7,833 nucleotides of DNA from Thermoplasmata archaeon. GTDB taxonomy: Archaea > Thermoplasmatota > Thermoplasmata > Lutacidiplasmatales > UBA184. Made by a program: the position numbers and the translations under genes. Each line of letters opens with the position of its first letter. Positions within the stretch are counted from its first letter, which is position 1. A model generated the notes under the pieces. It made no database searches, was not told where the DNA came from, and saw nothing but the letters and a program-made list of their open reading frames with translations. The DNA lies in contig JASHWW010000102.1 of assembly GCA_030043855.1 (NCBI GenBank), forward strand, positions 1-7,833. Reading direction: 5' to 3'. Positions 5,940 through 7,833 of the stretch are shown piece after piece.

Positions 5940-7466
5940 CGGGGACCCCGAGCGCGGCTTCGCGAGCGTGATCACCGACTCGCGGAGTTCGAACGAACGT
6001 CGTTGTCCGGAACGACGCCGCCGAGCGACCTCGACGGAGACGATCTCGAGCCCCGCGCGGGCGCCGAGCCGCGCGAGCAGGAGGTCGCCGGGAACGTAGG
6101 TTCCGGCGAGCAGCGAATCGCCGACGACCAGGACGAACCGACCGCCGGGCCGCAACGCCCGCCGCACACCGGCGAGCACGGGGACGAGATCGGCGAAGTA
6201 GCGGTGCACGACCGCGTGGACGTCGTCGCGTCGATACGTTCCCTTGTTCCGCACGTTCTGCCGGATCCGCGGGAGGATCTCGGCGAGCCACGGATCCGGA
6301 GGGGTCTCGGTGGCGAGATACGGCGCGGTCTCGGCCCGCGGCAGGTTGTCGCACGCGACCTCGGCGCTCCGAAGCGCGGCGAGCTCGGCGTAGCTGTTCG
6401 CGTAGCCGAGCCAGGCCAGGTCGACCTTGTAGTTCATCACGTAGTCCATCCCGTTCACGTACGGCGGGCTCGTCACCGCGAAGTCGACGGACTCGGCGGG
6501 CCACGTTCCCTGCCGCGCGTCGCGCCGTTCGATCCGGCCCGGTGGGCCCCAGGCCGATCGTGCCGCCGCGAGCGTCTCGAGGTCTCCCTCCATCTCCGCG
6601 ACCGCGGCGGCGAACGCGTCGAACGGACGGGGCTCCGGCGGCGCCGCTCCGCGACGGTACCCGAGGCAGGGGGATCGATGGAGGCGGCTCGAAGGGATCA
6701 GGACGCGACCGAACGCGAGTCGCACCGCATCGGCCGAGGGGGTCCCCTCCGGCGGCAAGGCGTCCCGGAGTCGCAGCAGGTCCGCCAGGGCTTCGGGAGA
6801 GAACTGCCGGACGGTCTCGCGCAGGAACGGGAGAGTTCCCGGGCGCGCGCGTCGCGCCCGCGCGAGGAGCCGCTCGGCCCCCGCCCGAAGCTCGATGCGC
6901 GGCAGCTCGAACGTCGTCTTCACCCGCGCGGCGAGCACCGCCGGTGCCAGGAGCTCCGTCCCCCACGCCCGGGCTCCCCCGCGACGCGCCTCGACCAGGG
7001 ACGTGCCGCTGCCGGCGAACGGGTCGAGCACCGTGGCCCCGCGGTCGAGCTCCGCCCGCCCGAGTTCCCGGGCAACGAACTCCGCCGAGTAGCCCTGCAC
7101 GTACGGCCACCAGCGGTGGACCGGGAGTTCCTCGTTCGACCGGAAGGTGATCGGTCCGGAAACGGTGCCGAGGGCGATGCCGTGCTCGCGGACGAACCGC
7201 TCGTCGAACTCGGCGGGACCGACGAAGTCGGCGCGCTCCACCAACCGCTCGAAATCTCGGAGGACCCAGAGTCCCCGTCCCATCCGAACGGCGTCGCCGC
7301 GCTGCTCGAGCAGGTCCAACGTCGGAGTCACCCGGTCGACCGGGACCGCGAGTCGAGTGGCCAGCTGCCGAGCCGTCGCCCCGAGGGCGCCTGTCTCGTG
7401 AAGGGCATCGCGGACCGGGCCGGCGCCGATGCCGTCCGCTCGCGACCCGCTCGCGGATCCGCTCAG
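5916..7466 (-). CDS. DNA methyltransferase (DPFAGSGT/TSPPY type) with N-terminal winged helix; start unresolved
   Basis: Putative S-adenosylmethionine-dependent DNA methyltransferase. The first canonical start, GTG 7331, gives 471 residues. In that numbering the SAM-binding motif I is DPFAGSGTS (103-111) and the catalytic motif IV is TSPPYVNGMDY (from 287). A late strand GGRFVLVVGDSLLAG follows. TSPPY is typical of N4-cytosine enzymes, but N6-adenine or another target is possible. About 175 residues separate motifs I and IV and may hold target recognition. The frame continues upstream of 7331 and encodes TARQLATRLAVPVDRV, joined to TPTLDLLEQRGDAVRMGRG and LWVLR. This reads as a complete winged helix that GTG 7331 would cut through. 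No ATG, GTG or TTG occurs in frame further up. CTG 7466 overlaps the CHAD stop as CTGA and follows GGAGG by 11 nt, so I extend the gene to it tentatively. No restriction endonuclease gene is adjacent. The C-terminus is basic (PRKRAARR). Confidence 0.87.
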   Translation of the reverse strand: MSGSASGSRADGIGAGPVRDALHETGALGATARQLATRLAVPVDRVTPTLDLLEQRGDAVRMGRGLWVLRDFERLVERADFVGPAEFDERFVREHGIALGTVSGPITFRSNEELPVHRWWPYVQGYSAEFVARELGRAELDRGATVLDPFAGSGTSLVEARRGGARAWGTELLAPAVLAARVKTTFELPRIELRAGAERLLARARRARPGTLPFLRETVRQFSPEALADLLRLRDALPPEGTPSADAVRLAFGRVLIPSSRLHRSPCLGYRRGAAPPEPRPFDAFAAAVAEMEGDLETLAAARSAWGPPGRIERRDARQGTWPAESVDFAVTSPPYVNGMDYVMNYKVDLAWLGYANSYAELAALRSAEVACDNLPRAETAPYLATETPPDPWLAEILPRIRQNVRNKGTYRRDDVHAVVHRYFADLVPVLAGVRRALRPGGRFVLVVGDSLLAGTYVPGDLLLARLGARAGLEIVSVEVARRRRSGQRRSFELRESVITLAKPRSGSPRKRAARR

Positions 7467-7833
7467 CGCCGTACGGACCTCCGTACGACGGCGCGGCGCG
7501 GGGGGGTGGTCGGGGGGGAGGCTTCCGGAAGTCGGGTCGGGAGTTCCGCAAGCCCCGAGCGAGCGGCGCTCCGCTCGCGACGGCGGCGGGTACGCAGCGC
7601 GGCGGGCCAGGGGGAGCGGGTCAGGTCGGCATCGAACGAGGCGAGCGCCACGTCGAGGTCGTGGATGTGGCCGAGACGGTCCTGGAGCTGGCGAAGGCCC
7701 CGCGGCAACGGAGGTCCGCGGTGCGGGGCGATCCGCCCGGTGAGGTCGGAGATCTGCCGCAGCTGGCGGACCCGGATCCGGAGGCGGTGCAAGCGATCGG
7801 GGGTCGGACGTCGCCGCGCCTTGCGGTGGGCCC
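7463..7833 (-). CDS. CHAD-domain protein (partial, N-terminal part beyond window)
   Basis: C-terminal 122 residues of a CHAD (conserved histidine alpha-helical domain) protein, entering from the right edge and stopping at TGA 7463-7465. The visible part has the basic helix signature DRLHRLRIRVRQLR, then RGLRQLQDRLGHIHDLDVAL. The LQxxLGxxxDLxVA pattern is typical of the second of the two helical repeats of CHAD, so the first repeat should lie to the right. CHAD proteins bind inorganic polyphosphate through their basic surface. Some are fused to or encoded beside CYTH triphosphatases, but none is visible here. The TTG at 7792 is internal and is not the true start. The last 25 or so residues are proline- and arginine-rich (SPPTTPPRRAVVRRSVRR) and look disordered. 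The stop codon overlaps the possible CTG start of the methyltransferase, suggesting cotranscription. Confidence 0.82.
   Translation of the reverse strand, partial: AHRKARRRPTPDRLHRLRIRVRQLRQISDLTGRIAPHRGPPLPRGLRQLQDRLGHIHDLDVALASFDADLTRSPWPAALRTRRRRERSAARSGLAELPTRLPEASPPTTPPRRAVVRRSVRR
7470..7487 (-). repeat. 18-bp palindrome with a Shine-Dalgarno sequence at its centre
   Basis: On the minus strand this reads CGTACGGAGGTCCGTACG, perfect 8-bp arms around a 2-bp centre. GGAGG (7478-7482) occupies the apex. It lies within the last codons of the CHAD gene, 11 nt before the possible CTG start of the methyltransferase. Folded in mRNA, the hairpin would partly hide the ribosome-binding site. Confidence 0.5.

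Noticed and set aside
7437..7468. Short repeats of CCGCTC(GCG) near the CHAD stop
   Set aside because: The copies are imperfect and few. They fit low-complexity linker codons (SGSASGSRAD) at the methyltransferase N-terminus and do not suggest an array.
7501..7518. G-rich stretch with two runs of six or seven G as a possible G-quadruplex
   Set aside because: There are only two long runs within the CHAD coding sequence, where the complementary strand encodes the Pro-rich tail. Four well-spaced G-tracts are not clearly present.
5839..7551. Long N-terminal extension of the HAD frame
   Set aside because: The HAD frame stays open over the methyltransferase gene, but that part is Arg/Pro/Gly-rich shadow. 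A GTG with Shine-Dalgarno sequences and a TATA-like box at 5838 marks the sensible start.

Overview
The window is GC-rich DNA, roughly 70% G+C by eye. It most likely comes from an archaeon, perhaps a high-GC member of the Thermoplasmatota, though this is inference. Three things point that way. The carbamoyl-phosphate synthetase resembles the archaeal/eukaryotic (CAD-like) type. The rare AT-rich patches sit where archaeal BRE/TATA boxes would be; TTAA occurs only twice that I can see, each 37-40 nt before a proposed start. One gene appears to be leaderless. A high-GC bacterium is not excluded. Every stretch longer than about 130 bases is coding, and I saw no tRNA, rRNA, insertion sequence or CRISPR array.

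Layout. Positions 1-3958 (minus strand) hold carA followed by carB, overlapping by 4 bp (ATGA). carB runs off the left edge just before its allosteric domain. Positions 3959-4089 form a divergent intergenic region with candidate promoters for carA and for a thioredoxin-reductase-like flavoprotein (4090-5082, plus strand). That flavoprotein keeps its CxxC redox pair but has lost the recognisable NADPH motifs. It converges, with a 9-bp gap, on a minus-strand cluster read from right to left: the C-terminal half of a CHAD-domain protein (7463 to the right edge), a DNA methyltransferase with an apparent N-terminal winged helix (5916 to about 7466), and a HAD-family phosphatase (5092-5838).

Function. 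CarA and CarB together make carbamoyl phosphate from glutamine, bicarbonate and ATP for pyrimidine and arginine synthesis. The flavoprotein probably handles a dithiol/disulfide couple with an electron partner other than NADPH. The CHAD, methyltransferase and HAD genes are co-oriented and closely spaced, but no shared pathway is evident.

The points most worth a second look are the methyltransferase start, the NADPH-motif loss in the flavoprotein, and several perfect inverted repeats at gene borders. The methyltransferase's helix-turn-helix is encoded upstream of its first canonical start codon, and a Shine-Dalgarno sequence sits at the centre of an 18-bp palindrome just before it. The other inverted repeats lie at the methyltransferase stop codon, on the HAD promoter, and between carA and the flavoprotein gene.
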